From the NCBI GenBank assembly GCA_021464415.1, contig CM038468.1, positions 39,110,969 to 39,174,968 of the forward strand: a stretch of 64,000 nucleotides of DNA, read 5' to 3'. A program made the position numbers and the translations under genes. The notes under the pieces are model-generated. The model worked only from the letters and a program-made list of their open reading frames with translations. It was not told the origin of the DNA and searched no databases. Source of the stretch: Lonicera japonica. Taxonomy: Eukaryota; Streptophyta; Magnoliopsida; Dipsacales; Caprifoliaceae. This document shows, in pieces, positions 1 to 11,069 of the stretch. Each line of letters begins with the position of its first letter. Position 1 is the first letter of the stretch.

Positions 1-358
1 TTAAAGAATCAATTAAAAGGTGGCTTTACCCTTATCCATAATACATAATGATGAATAACCTAATTAATACTACAAAAGAAGTCTTTGCATGTCATTGCAA
101 CCATCTCGATTAAGATACTACGTCAGCACGACCACCTAGGGCAATATGGACCATCTTGATTGGTATAGACTATTTTGGTTTATTAGCATCTATTGTGTTC
201 ACATGTATACCATATTCATAGAGTTGACATTCCCAAATCCTTAATTAAGGATTGTATTACCTTAACTGTAGATGCTTTTGACCCTATATAAGGGTCCTTT
301 TTGTATCATTTTAAATCATCAATTCAATACATATATCTTTCTCTTATATCTCTTAACA
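1..358 (+). repeat. Ty1/copia 5' LTR, 3' part
   Basis: The stretch ends in ...TTAACA directly before a tRNA-Met-type primer-binding site, which is where a copia 5' LTR must end. A TATA box (ctatataagg, 284-293) lies about 65 bp before that end, as in an LTR promoter. The LTR start is not identified and may lie outside the window. No second LTR of this element is recognised downstream, where its pol is cut off near 7.46 kb. Confidence 0.7.
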
Positions 359-370
359 TGGTATTAGAGG
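359..370 (+). other. Copia primer-binding site
   Basis: tggtattagagg follows the LTR end with no spacer. It differs at a few bases from tggtatcagagc, the usual plant copia site complementary to initiator tRNA-Met. It fixes the element's orientation as plus. Confidence 0.75.
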
Positions 371-1132
371 GATTCTGATCCTTTAAACCTTCTTCATCTT
401 CAAACCACAACCCAAAACCTTCAAGCAAAGATTAAATCCAATCATCCAAACATCCAGATCCCAACTCACTGCCCATATCTTAATATCCAACACTCCAATC
501 GTGTCCCACTGTACATATTTTAATTCCAACACTCCAATCTCAAACAAAACCAAAATGCCTTCACGATATTTCCAAAACCATACCATAACCAAAAACCACC
601 ACATCCATCTGCTTTGTCTTGCCAAGACGATTCAAACCCCATTAAAATCTACCAAAAATAATCCTGCACGTGCCCTCATGCGCCTCCTTAAGAATCCAGC
701 CCATCACCTCGTCTAACCAACGCACCTCCAAGCCAGTCAGCAGCCACGTTAACCCTAATCTAGGTCCATCGCCACACCAGCGTTGACTATCCATGTCATC
801 ATTGACCAGCCACAACAGCCTTAATCCAGATACACTGCCACGTCAGTGACACGTCAGCGTTAACTGTACACGTTAGCTTTGACTGCCACCTAAGCCAAAA
901 TTTTCCATTATTTCCATATTGACCCCAACAATTTTTATTATTCCTATATGGACCCCAGTACTTTATGTTATTTTCATTTTGACCTCACAAGTTTATATTA
1001 TTTCCATATTAACCCCTAAACTTCCAATTCATCCTAAAATTAAGCCTAAATCTTCTAATTCCTTTTATAATCAACCTTCATATTACCCAAACCACAATAG
1101 ATTGTACCAAAATCTCTCGACCCATTTTCATC
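371..1132 (+). other. Copia leader, no intact gene
   Basis: This C-rich and AT-rich stretch lies between the primer-binding site and the first recognisable gag residues. Short open frames are present but none matches a known product. It is probably the untranslated leader plus a decayed gag start. Confidence 0.5.
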
Positions 1133-1966
1133 ACTCTTAATGGACCCAACTTCATCCACTGGGCCTAAGCCATGACTAGTTTTCTTCAAGCCCGCAGGGT
1201 GTGGCATTTTATTACAGGGGAAGTTACTAAACCAATTCAAAAGCAAGATTAGTCGGATGAAGCTTTTGTCGACAGACAGGACAATTGGATCGCTAAGAAT
1301 GGTGATATAATTACTTGGTGCCGCAATACCTCTGTCTCATCCATTAATCAACAATTTGGACGCTTTACCACTGGTAAGGAAATCTGGGACTTTCTCAAAT
1401 CTCGATATACTACCAAAGATCTTGCACACCAGTATCAACTTTTGACTGCCCTTCATGCTAAAAGACAATAATCCGATCAATCCATTGATGATTTTCTATC
1501 CAAGATGCAAGCTATATGGGATCAATTAGCTCTCTTTGAACTCGTCTGGTCATGTGCCACTGATGCCGGGAAATTTGAAACTTACAGGGACCAACAACTT
1601 GTGATGACAATACTTATGGCTTTACATGACCGTTTTGAACCTGTTCGAGCTTCCCTCCTCCACTGCTATCCATTGCCGACTTTTGATGATGCTTTCACAG
1701 TATTACATTTTGAAGAAACTAGGCTTGGCTCCAATTCTCAGAATTCCAGTAGTGTGCTTGCCGTTACTCATTCCAAATCACGGCAATCCTCAAATGAATG
1801 CACCTATTGCCATGAGACTACCCACTCACTGCTCTACTGTCCCAAACGGGTTTGGAAGTACTGTCATAAGCATAGTCCAAAACACTATGGCCTTGGTTGT
1901 TACAAGAATCCAACTATGAATAATAAATCGATCTATCACTGTTGCTACCACCCAACAATCCCCTAG
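1133..1966 (+). pseudogene. Copia gag (UBN2-like), broken
   Basis: One frame reads through a copia Gag from an LNGPNFIHW start-like motif, through RFTTGKEIWDFLKSRY, to DRFEPVRASLLH near the end. A Cys/His cluster (CTYCHETTHSLLYC) follows where a zinc knuckle is expected, though the spacing is not canonical CX2CX4HX4C. The frame is interrupted by stops near 1165, 1242 and 1470, and only 1505-1966 is open. Gag would form the virus-like particle. With these stops it cannot give a full-length protein. The start is not certain, because the first Met-like position follows an in-frame stop. Confidence 0.8.
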
Positions 1967-2003
1967 TCCAATTCCATTTGCCACCAATTATGATCTCTCA
2001 GAA

Positions 2004-2330
2004 ATGTTGAAAGAAGTTTTATCTGGCCTATCTAATGCCATGTCTGCCACTCCAGGTATCTCTTGGTATTTTAATTCTGGTTGCTGTAATCATATGACCC
2101 CTGATCTTATAATTTTTTTATCTAAACACTCTACTCCACACATATCTCCCATTAAAACTGCTGATGGGTCTCAGTTACATGTCACTCACATTGAACCAAT
2201 GTCCATAACCAATTTATCTCTTTCATCTACCTTTCATATACCTAAGTTGGCTATGAATCTTAATATGCTGGTCAACTTTGTGATCTTGGCTTAATTGTTG
2301 TATTTTCCTCTTTTGGTTGTTATGCACAAG
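2004..2330 (+). pseudogene. Copia aspartic protease fragment
   Basis: SWYFNSGCCNHMTPD matches the copia protease active-site region, usually SWILDSGAS-HM. The catalytic Asp position reads Asn, so the enzyme would be inactive. Downstream residues continue the protease pattern (DGSQLHV, then a shifted-frame QLCDLGLIVVFSS segment). The frame shifts near 2265 and the gene is cut at 2330 by a 3.35-kb insertion. It resumes at about 5690 with the linker before the integrase. Confidence 0.78.
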
Positions 2331-5300
2331 TGACTCAGCGAACATAACGCGAGTTATTACACCCAAGTGTAGATGGTCGGTCAAGTAATAAATACTTGAT
2401 AAGTCCGATCCACAGGGAGGAGGGTAGTTCTTTGAGTTAGGAAAGTATCTTTCAAGAGGAGGATGAGAAAAGAAAGGAAAATATGATAGACTTGGGTAAT
2501 AAAAAAAGAAATTAAAAATAAATTAAAACTACTAATTAACTAAACTAAAAGAAAATCTAATCTTAAGGTGCAAAACTAAAGGGAATCTACAAGCGCAAGT
2601 TATCTACCTAAAAGGCTTCCTAAATGCACTAAAAAAGCATGCAAATAAATTAAAAATAAATAAATAAAATAAAATAGCGTACTAACTAAACAAAATAGAA
2701 TATTTAATGAAATTAAATCAATGAGAAACAAACTTATGGGTATCCATAGTTAAGGAGTATGAAACTGGTCTAATCGGGTAATTCAAATTTAAGTTTAAAC
2801 AAGATTTTTCTCTAAGATGTAGTTCCTAGACTCTCCAACCATCTAATTATATTGCTACTACAAGTATATGATAGTCTATGCGTGACAAAGACTATATAGA
2901 CTAGCTTTGAGTAATAGAATTCGACAGTGAAGCTTTTGACTTTGAAAAAGTGTAATTTAGAACCTAGTATTGCTAGTGCGAGACAAAAACAATTCAAGTT
3001 AATTAAAATTCTCAAAAATCAGTAGCTTAACACTTCTATAAGGTTTGAATAGGTTTGAATGTTATTTAAAACAAATTTGTCTTAAAAAGAATACCGAAAG
3101 TCAAAACTGGCATTTCTTCTGCACTTACATGAATAAATATCAAAATAACGCCAAATCAGCCAATTCACTTAAGAAACTAACCTAAATAATTATAGGATAA
3201 AGACCATCATCAAATCACACATGTTAGGATTTTAGTGCAAAAATTCGTGAATTGACGTTTTTACGGTTTTTAATCAAATGAAACTTTTGAGCTAATTTAT
3301 GAAAATATATTTTTAACACATGAAAAGATAAGAAAATACTCATACATTCAATAGGTGATCTATAACCAATGAAAAAATCATATTCAAACCTAAATTGGAT
3401 TGCATTCGAAAATTAATTACGCATCTTTAATTCACTATGGACCCCTAACAAAGGATTTAGCTAGCCATAATCAAATCAAAAATGCAAACAAGCTTAGAAA
3501 TCATGAAAATAGTATAAACAAACCTAATAATATAGAAAATTAGATTTGAAAACTTTTGGCTTAGGAATTTTACAATTCCGATTTAAAACGAAGATTTTAC
3601 GGCTAAAATAATAAACAAACTCAAAACCGACAAAAGCTGAACAAGCTCGACTTAAACCCTAAAAATTATGGAAAATCATGTTCTTAATGATGAATAATGA
3701 ATAACACATGAATAGCATGGAAAAACTATAAACTATTTGAATATAAATCGAGAATCAAGCATTAATCGACAAAAAATCGAAAAACCAATAAAATAGACCT
3801 ATAAACCCCAGAACTAGCCCCTAAAATGAGGGTTTAAGGTTGATTCTAGAATATATATGATCTAAATAAACTAATCTATGAATAACAAAGCAAACAAACA
3901 ATCAAAAGCAATTAAATTGAAGGAAAATGAAAAACTAGGGTTTACCCGGTACGCGATTGAAACTTGAATTGAAACTGAATTGAACGATAAATTGATGTTG
4001 AATACACTGATGTTCCAGCCTCAAAATATCATAAATAAACTAACCTAACAATTGTTTTAAAAAAAGAAAGAAGAAAACACTCAAAGTTCAATCTTCAGAT
4101 GCAGCGCAAAAGCTCCCAAATAAGTCACGGTGTTCTTTACCTATTTGTTAATCAATTCTAAATTGTGCGTACCTTAAAATATTAGATATTTGACCCTTTA
4201 TATAGTACACAAGTGTCTCAGGTTGTGGTTTTAATAATCCTGAAAAAAACGAGCCGAAAAGAACTAAAAATAAAAAACTGGCCAAAAAAGTGGGTGGGGA
4301 TCGATCTTGGCGAGTGGGGATCGATCTCTGCGTATAACTTTTTGGTGATTTCTTCTTTTGCTCATAACTTTCTGCTCCGAACTTCGATTAATGCGCCATT
4401 TTCACCTACACGTAGGTAATTTAAAGCTCTACAACTTCTATTTTTAGAGATTTCTTCAAATTCTCAATGGATAAAAGTTTTGATTAGCTACAACTTTAGG
4501 CTTTTTTCGACAGTTCTCAGTTTTGCTTGAAAACTTCTGGAATTGATTCGGTTGAGCTTCTTTTCTCTTGAAATCACTTTTGGACACTTGAATTCACTTT
4601 ATTTATGCTTGGGGACTTACTGGTTCTTTTTTTACTAGTGTTCTGGGTAGGGGTGTTTTCGGTTTCAGTCGAGGTAGAAATTAAGTACCCCAAACCCAAA
4701 CCAAATATAAAAATTTGGTTTTGGTTTGGTTTCGATTTCTAAATCTTCGAAACCCAAGCTCGAACCAAACTTTTCGATTCGGTTTCGATTCGGTTATATT
4801 CGGTTTTGACATATATATATATATATTTTTTCTAAAACAATTTAACATAACAATGTAATACTAATAATAATGTAAGAATGGTTCATATTCAAATTAAAGT
4901 CATATTTTTTTAGAAACAAGGAGCAAACATATAGATACTATATTTTTTATTTAGTTATAATTTTATTTGTACATTTACAAGAATAAAAGACATTAAATAA
5001 AATGATGAAATATCTTATCATCATGTATGTGATAAAAAAATCTTAAATTTGTGTAGTTAATTCAATAATAAGGGTATGCGTTAATGATTTTTTTTAAGCT
5101 TATCACAATATGTAATTATTAAAGAACATATTCTTATAAAAAACCATCTTTTTTCGTAATATAATATAATTAACATGTGCCCTTAAAGTATATATTAACA
5201 TTTTTTTTCTTATACATAATTCGGTTCGGTTCGGTTTAGTTCGGTTTTGAACTAGCTTACCCCAAACCCGAACCAAACTTTTTGGTTTCGGTTCGGTTTT

Positions 5301-5684
5301 CTCATTTTCGGTTTCGGTTTTTTTTCGGTTCGGGATTTTACGGATCAGTTCGGCCCGTTCGGTCGGTTTTCGGATTGGCATTAACACCCCTAGTTCTGGG
5401 GGTGATTTGAGGAGTTTTTCTCGCCTTGGGCCTCGGAATAGATATTGACTTCTTCTTTAGGCCTTCTTCTTGCACTTTTTGGTATCTACTTTCTTTCTTG
5501 TATCCAACTTCAGTTGCTTAACCACTTTAGGCCTGCAAAATGGCTTAGTAGCACATAAATACAATGTAATGCCTTATTTTCATGCTTAAACTGAATTTAC
5601 ATGCAATTTCCGATTTTAGACGATAACTAGAAGCTAATTGAGCCTTGTGTAAGGGATTAGAAATGCGATTTTTGGGCTTAATCA
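2331..5684. mobile_element. Solo-LTR-like insertion inside copia pol
   Basis: The insertion starts TGACTCAGCG and ends TTAATCA (TG...CA), flanked by acaag (2326-2330) and ataag (5685-5689), a 5-bp duplication with one mismatch. Reading copia pol directly from 2330 to 5690 restores the expected pol order, which independently supports both borders. No coding domains, primer-binding site or second LTR were found, so a solo LTR (3.35 kb including a nested hAT) is the simplest reading. The start, with a 'cacaggga' motif near 2410, resembles gypsy-type LTRs, but the lineage is not resolved. Confidence 0.65.
4648..5392. mobile_element. Non-autonomous hAT element
   Basis: The ends are TAGGGGTGTT and AACACCCCTA, inverted repeats of each other, flanked by a perfect 8-bp duplication gttctggg (4640-4647 and 5393-5400). 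An 8-bp duplication is the hAT hallmark. The 745-bp body is rich in cggttcgg/aaccgaac repeats and AT, with no transposase. It sits inside the LTR-like insertion 2331-5684, so it is younger than that. Confidence 0.88.
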
Positions 5685-5689
5685 ATAAG

Positions 5690-6133
5690 ATCCAAGGACG
5701 AAGAAAATTATTGTGATAGGCCATAAAGTCGGTCGCATGTTCGAACTTGTCCACATTTGCACACCACCAGATATCACCACCTCTACCCTCTTCGCTGCTC
5801 CCGCTCTCTCCAGCCCTTCTCTAGAACTTTGGCACTCTCGGTTAAGTCATGTGTCTATTGATCGCCTTAAGTCTTTTATTTCTAAGGGTAGGTTAGGAAC
5901 AATTAAGTCAAAAAATGTTTTGTATCTGTCCTGTTAACTTGGAAAACAACCTACATTATCTTTTAATAAAAGTGATTCTATTTTTGCTGCACCTTTTGAT
6001 CTTATTCATTTTTATATTTGGTGACCTTCTTCTCATAACACCATGGGGGATTTAAATATTTTTTTGTTTTCATAGATGATTACACTCGTTTTACCTTGAT
6101 ATATCTCACGAAAAACTGTTCTGAACTACCACA
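5690..6133 (+). pseudogene. Copia GAG-pre-integrase and integrase start
   Basis: The frame resumes with GHKVGRMFELVH and LWHSRLSHVSIDRLK, the copia pre-integrase domain with its conserved HxRLxH-type core. It then passes into the integrase N-terminal half after a stop at about 5935 and a frame change. It is cut at 6141 by a hAT element. The continuation is at 7019. Confidence 0.8.
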
Positions 6134-6141
6134 GATATATT

Positions 6142-7010
6142 CAGTGGCGGATCTAGGATTATGTGGCCAAGGGGGTTCGTGTAAAAGTTCCGAAATTTTT
6201 CTATAAAGAAAATAATGTTAAAAAGATAGAAATATAGTACTTCCATTCAGAATTCATAACAAAACCAATAATACAAGTTACTATATCATATAATTCTTAG
6301 TCCAGGGTCTGCCTGAAGATTAACTAATATATCATCTACTTCAATTAGTCTTGCATTTGAACTACCTAGATTAAATGGAAAAGGACTATCCGTAGAAAAT
6401 TTTATTTTAAAGAATCGTTCCATAAATCTACGAATCAATTAATTCAATCAATCATTAATTTTTATCCAAATTATTATATGAATATGAAAATGTTAGTAAC
6501 CCATTCTCAATAGTTAATATACTCCCTAAACCCATATAAATCAATATTAAATATACCAAATTAATAATATATGTTTAGTATAATATAACAATAGTAGACA
6601 ATATAACTAGAAATCGAGTGTAATCTACAAACGAATTTACTGATTTTGTGTTCTGAAATTGATTCCAAGTTCTAGTATAAAAGTGTAAACCATCATATTT
6701 TTCTTAGGGGACTTACAGGAGAGAAAATCAGAGAGACAATCGGTTGTGTAGGCGTGCAGTAGAGGCCAGAGAGACGGTCGAATTTTATTAGAAAGAGAGA
6801 GATGATTGAGGCATGCTTAGAGGGAGAGAGCCAGAGAGAAGAGCCACTGAGAGAGAAACGATTTGGGAGAGGTTAGGGTTTGAGAGTAGTGGCGGAAGAG
6901 GAGCTATGAAATTGGGAGATGCTGTATTCTTTTTTTTTTTTTTTTTAAACCTGGCCCAACTTTCCAAGGGGTCGTTTGACCCCTATTGTCCCAACGTTCA
7001 TCCGCCAGTG
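6142..7010. mobile_element. Non-autonomous hAT element in copia integrase
   Basis: The ends are CAGTGGCGGA and TCCGCCAGTG (one mismatch as inverted repeats), flanked by a perfect 8-bp duplication gatatatt (6134-6141 and 7011-7018). Length is 869 bp with no transposase. Purine-rich GAGAGA stretches lie at 6715-6900 and a T run near 6930. Joining the flanks restores the order of the interrupted integrase, which confirms the borders. Confidence 0.92.
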
Positions 7011-7018
7011 GATATATT

Positions 7019-7461
7019 ACAATTTTACTCAAACGACTCAAACTAAATTTTCTCGACCAATCAAAATATTCCATGCTGATAATGCTATGGAATACAAATA
7101 ATTCAATTTTATCAAATACTTACGTCAGTAAGGAATTCTCAATACTCATGTCCTGGTACATCTCAGCAAAATGGTTATGCTAAACGCAAACATCTTTATA
7201 TTTTAGATACTGTTCGAACTCTTCTCATATCCAGCCAGTGTCCCAAACGGTTTTGAGGAGAAGCAGCTCTTACGGCAGTCTACACCATTAATCGCCATCA
7301 TATTCATGTCTTCCAAAACCAATCACCTTATGCAAGGCTATACGGCAGTCCTCCTAACTATAATCTTCTCAAAGTATTTGGATGTGCTTGTTTTGTCCTC
7401 CTCCAGTCTCATGAACATTCCAAACTAGAACCACATTCCCGAATATGTTCAAAACTGTGGT
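7019..7461 (+). pseudogene. Copia integrase, C-terminal part
   Basis: The broken frame contains an FHADNA segment (the FHSDNGGE-type second catalytic Asp region), PGTSQQNGYAKRKH (third catalytic region, with Lys-Arg where the catalytic Glu is expected) and RTLLISSQCPKRF. It ends in a SPYARLYG-type motif. The changed Glu would inactivate it. Similarity stops at about 7461 and no copia reverse transcriptase or RNase H was found after it, so the 3' half of the element is missing. Confidence 0.8.
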
Positions 7462-7916
7462 AAATATTATTTTTTGCTTTAGGAGCACTGATACTTCTTG
7501 TTTTCTTTCTAATCCCTCCTTAGAGTTTATCACACAAGCATGTAAATTTAGTTATAAAAATATTGTTATTAAACTACTTTCAGCTTCTGACAAAGTAAAT
7601 GATGTATTTGGTGATTGTACATTATGCTTTTTATGTAACACAATTATGTAGCTAAAGATACAAAACTGATTTAACAAGTAGAGCCACCTTATAGTAATTG
7701 TGGTTATGTTAGTTTTTAAAGTTTAATTTATTTATCTCATATACATAAGCAAATTCAACAAAAATATAACATATAGAATCTGAAAAAATGTAAATCATTT
7801 TTATGTTTGAATACCTAATAAGATTGTTATGGTTTTAGTGGATTCTATTGTGGATTAAAATACTAAAAATTATTAGCATTTTATGTTTCTAATTCTAAAG
7901 TGACTTAACTATATGT
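7462..7916. other. AT-rich stretch, nothing recognised
   Basis: Low-complexity AT-rich DNA between the truncated copia element and the solo LTR. Its right part is the target into which the solo LTR inserted. Confidence 0.4.
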
Positions 7917-7921
7917 ATTGT

Positions 7922-9972
7922 TGTGAACACCTCATTTTGCGATCCCTGCAAGAATTCCGAACTCCAAAGAAACAAGCACGCATGCACGAGCATTTCTAGA
8001 TGCACACCTACTATGTACGTGTGATACAGGTCAAAGAAGGAAGCCGAAAAGATGCCCGGATGAGAAGTTACGAGAATTACAAGAAATTGTCGAAATCAGA
8101 AACCATCAAAACTCCTGAAAACTTGTGAAAGGAGTTTCCCATTTATGATCATTCTCAAACTTTTAGAGTTGTTAGACATTACCATAAGGAGTAGCATACT
8201 CCAAAATCAGTTCGATCCGACAGTCGGATCTCCAAAAATTCAGAAAAACATGAGTTTGTTTCGGGTGATCAAATGGAGGTCTTCATGAAGTTAAAATGGT
8301 TTGAAGTTTGGTTAGTAGATAGGTCTTATCGTGGGAAAGAACATATTCAAAGTTTAGCTTTGTTAGACATGGGATCATCAAGAATCAATTTGTCTATCGT
8401 ACAATTCTAGTCGAAATGTCCTTCGTAGCAAATTAAAATAAATAGTGGACTTCCTGAATTCTAATCGATCTAAAATTTGGACACAAGCTACAAAACATTT
8501 GGGGGGAAAACATATCCAAAATTCAGGAAAATCCAACGGCTAGAAGTTCAATTGTCGAGGTTGTTGTACGCAAGTACGTTTTTTACGCGGGAACAAACAC
8601 TTTGTACCAAGCCAAGGAGACCGAGTCCTTCCCGAACTCCGATCGTCTCAAATTTTTTACAAAGTCTAAAAGACTTATATTTTCAATACATATCCAAAAA
8701 TTAGCATGATCCAACAGTTAGAACTTGACTTGTCGTACAAACCAGTGACCTTGTCTACAACAACTACCTTCCCTACGCGGAAACAAACTCTTCGTACCAA
8801 TCAGATAAAAAGGAAAGCTTCCTGAAATCTGATCGACCTGAAATTTTGATACGATCTAGAAGACTTCTATTCCCAACACATATCCAAAAACCAGAATGAT
8901 CCAACGGTGGGAAGGTTTCGCGATATGCTCCAAGAGTCCTAGTTGCAATCTCTTTTCTTGCTCTCCAAGTATTTTTTTCAACTATAAATAGACCCCCCCT
9001 CCATTCATATTTTTTATCAACAATCAAGGGGATTTCGTGGTACACACCAAGAGATCCTTATTCTCTCCCTCCAAGAGAGCTCAAGTATAATTTTCTCTCT
9101 CTTTTTTTATTTATTCGTCAGTTTTATAATTCATACTCTTGTCTGCATGATTTCTATCACTTGATAACTTTTTAAAACCCCTTTTTCAAATTGTTTTCAA
9201 AACCAAAGGTGTATAAGAAACCCTAATCCAATTCAGAAATAGTATTATTACTTTCTTACTTTTTCAAAAGCTTGGATTAGCGGTATTATAATACGAAGGA
9301 ATCGATAATCGTTATATATTCAATTTAACTCATAGATTGTGGTGTATATATGATGAATACTCGATGATGAGAGCACTAGTGCCATCTATACCGGTTTAAT
9401 CAATAGACTATGGTATACGATCGGTCAACTCGCCTCATATAATATCGAACATAAGATTCCACATTGAATCAGTTTCCGAAAAGCTCAAAGTTTTACAAAA
9501 TCATTTGTTTCATTGCATCTATTATTGTCAAACTCTCTTTTTCAAATCACACACACACACACACACTTATTTTCAAAATCATGGGCGAATTAGGAAACAC
9601 ATCGTTTTCATCCCAACACCAAAATCCCGATTTCTAAGGCAAGTAGGAAAAGTTGTAAAGTAATAGCAATAGCATGCAAGAATTGAATTATAACACACGC
9701 ATATCCTACTCAAGAGACCGAAAAGGCGAATTGAGTGCCTAACACCTTCCCAATTCGTAACTTAATCCTCGAACCTTCGAATCAACTGGTTTCGCATACA
9801 CTGTGTATAATAAGATATTTGGTCCATAAATACGTCTCTTTTACACAAACCTTTTTGTTTGTTTAGTAAAATAAGCTGGCGACTCTTATTCTTTTCAAAA
9901 CCTAATTTTCAAAGCAACAACATAATCGCCGCCCACGAGAACCCCCGGGCGTCGAGAACGCGGGTTCTCACA
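7922..9972 (+). mobile_element. Solo LTR, family A
   Basis: It starts TGTGAACACC and ends GGGTTCTCACA, with a perfect 5-bp duplication attgt (7917-7921 and 9973-9977). There is no primer-binding site after it and no internal region, so it is a solo LTR left by LTR-LTR recombination. A TATA box (ctataaata, 8982-8990) marks the promoter. A (CA)n run lies near 9548. The start and end both match the LTR at 26668-28229 plus 56325-56827, so these are two members of one family. Two copies of an ACGCGG-AACAAAC-type sequence (about 8575 and 8776) lie upstream of the TATA box. Confidence 0.9.
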
Positions 9973-9977
9973 ATTGT

Positions 9978-10700
9978 AGATTTTGCAAAAATCATGATGC
10001 AAATAGAATATGTGATTGATATTTAGATTTTAATTTATCGTGCTTTAAATTAAAATTCTAAGGGAATAAAAGACAATTAAATAAATTAGGACTTTATGGT
10101 CCAAATTAAATATAATATAATAAATTGTTGGTTAAGATCAAATTAGGATAAGTTTACCTTTTCCAAGAATGAAAAATTACAATAGGTTTACAAAGTTAAA
10201 ACGAAGATTTTTTGCAAGAATCCTAATATAAATAAAATATGTGATTGGTATTTAAATGTTAATTTATAGTGTTTTAGATGAGAATCCTAATAGAAATAAA
10301 ATATAAATTAAAGGTACTTTAAATTTAAAGTATATGGGATTCTCTTCAATTCCAACTAATAAGACTAAATAGAGTTGGATTTAATGTCCAATTAAATGTG
10401 ATACGTTTTATTTAATAATTAGTATATAATAAATTTTGTTAACCAATTGATAAAGTGTATATGTGATTGGTATTTTTAAATTTTAATTTACAGTGCTTTA
10501 GATTAGAATCCTGAAAGAAATAAAATAGAAATTAAAGGTACTTTAAATTTTAAAACTGCCATATTGTTTTTAATTCCAACTAAAAAGACAAAATAGAGTA
10601 GGATTTAATATTTAATGAAATTAAATATGGTACTTTTTATTTAATACTTTGTATGTAGGAGATCTTCTTAACCAATTGATAAAAGTGAAAAACACTTTGT
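9978..10700. repeat. Degenerate direct repeats, about 240 bp
   Basis: Three diverged copies begin near 9980, 10205 and 10450. They share blocks such as atatgtgattggtattt, a 'tttaatttatagtgcttta' variant, and aattaaaggtactttaaat. The copies are AT-rich and contain no gene. Origin is unknown. Confidence 0.55.
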
Positions 10701-11069
10701 GTAAATCAACCAACAACATTCACACTTTTATAATTAGTTTATAATATATATACATACATAACTTGATTATTTCCTGGCCTTATCTTCAATTATGGCATGA
10801 TGAATGTGTATTCCCAAGCGTATATATATTTATACATAAACTTTATAATTTTTATTGAACTCGTATTTAGCTCACTCCTAATTTTTAAATTAATTTTGCA
10901 AGTACACTCTTGGATTGACGCGCGTACTTCTAATAACCTTCGATGTATCATAGTCTCCCATAACGGGTTAAAGGACAAGTGTTTCTCGTATATACAACCA
11001 TTGAGTAAATCTTTATTAACATTGTATATGTAGATATATAAAGGGATTTAGTGTTCCATCCCTCAGACC
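10701..11069. other. AT-rich intergenic DNA
   Basis: Short open frames on both strands overlap here but show no family motif. Nothing else was seen. Confidence 0.35.

Noticed and set aside
6813..7183. Small open frames at 6.8-7.2 kb
   Set aside because: They cross the right border of the hAT element and run into copia integrase in another frame.
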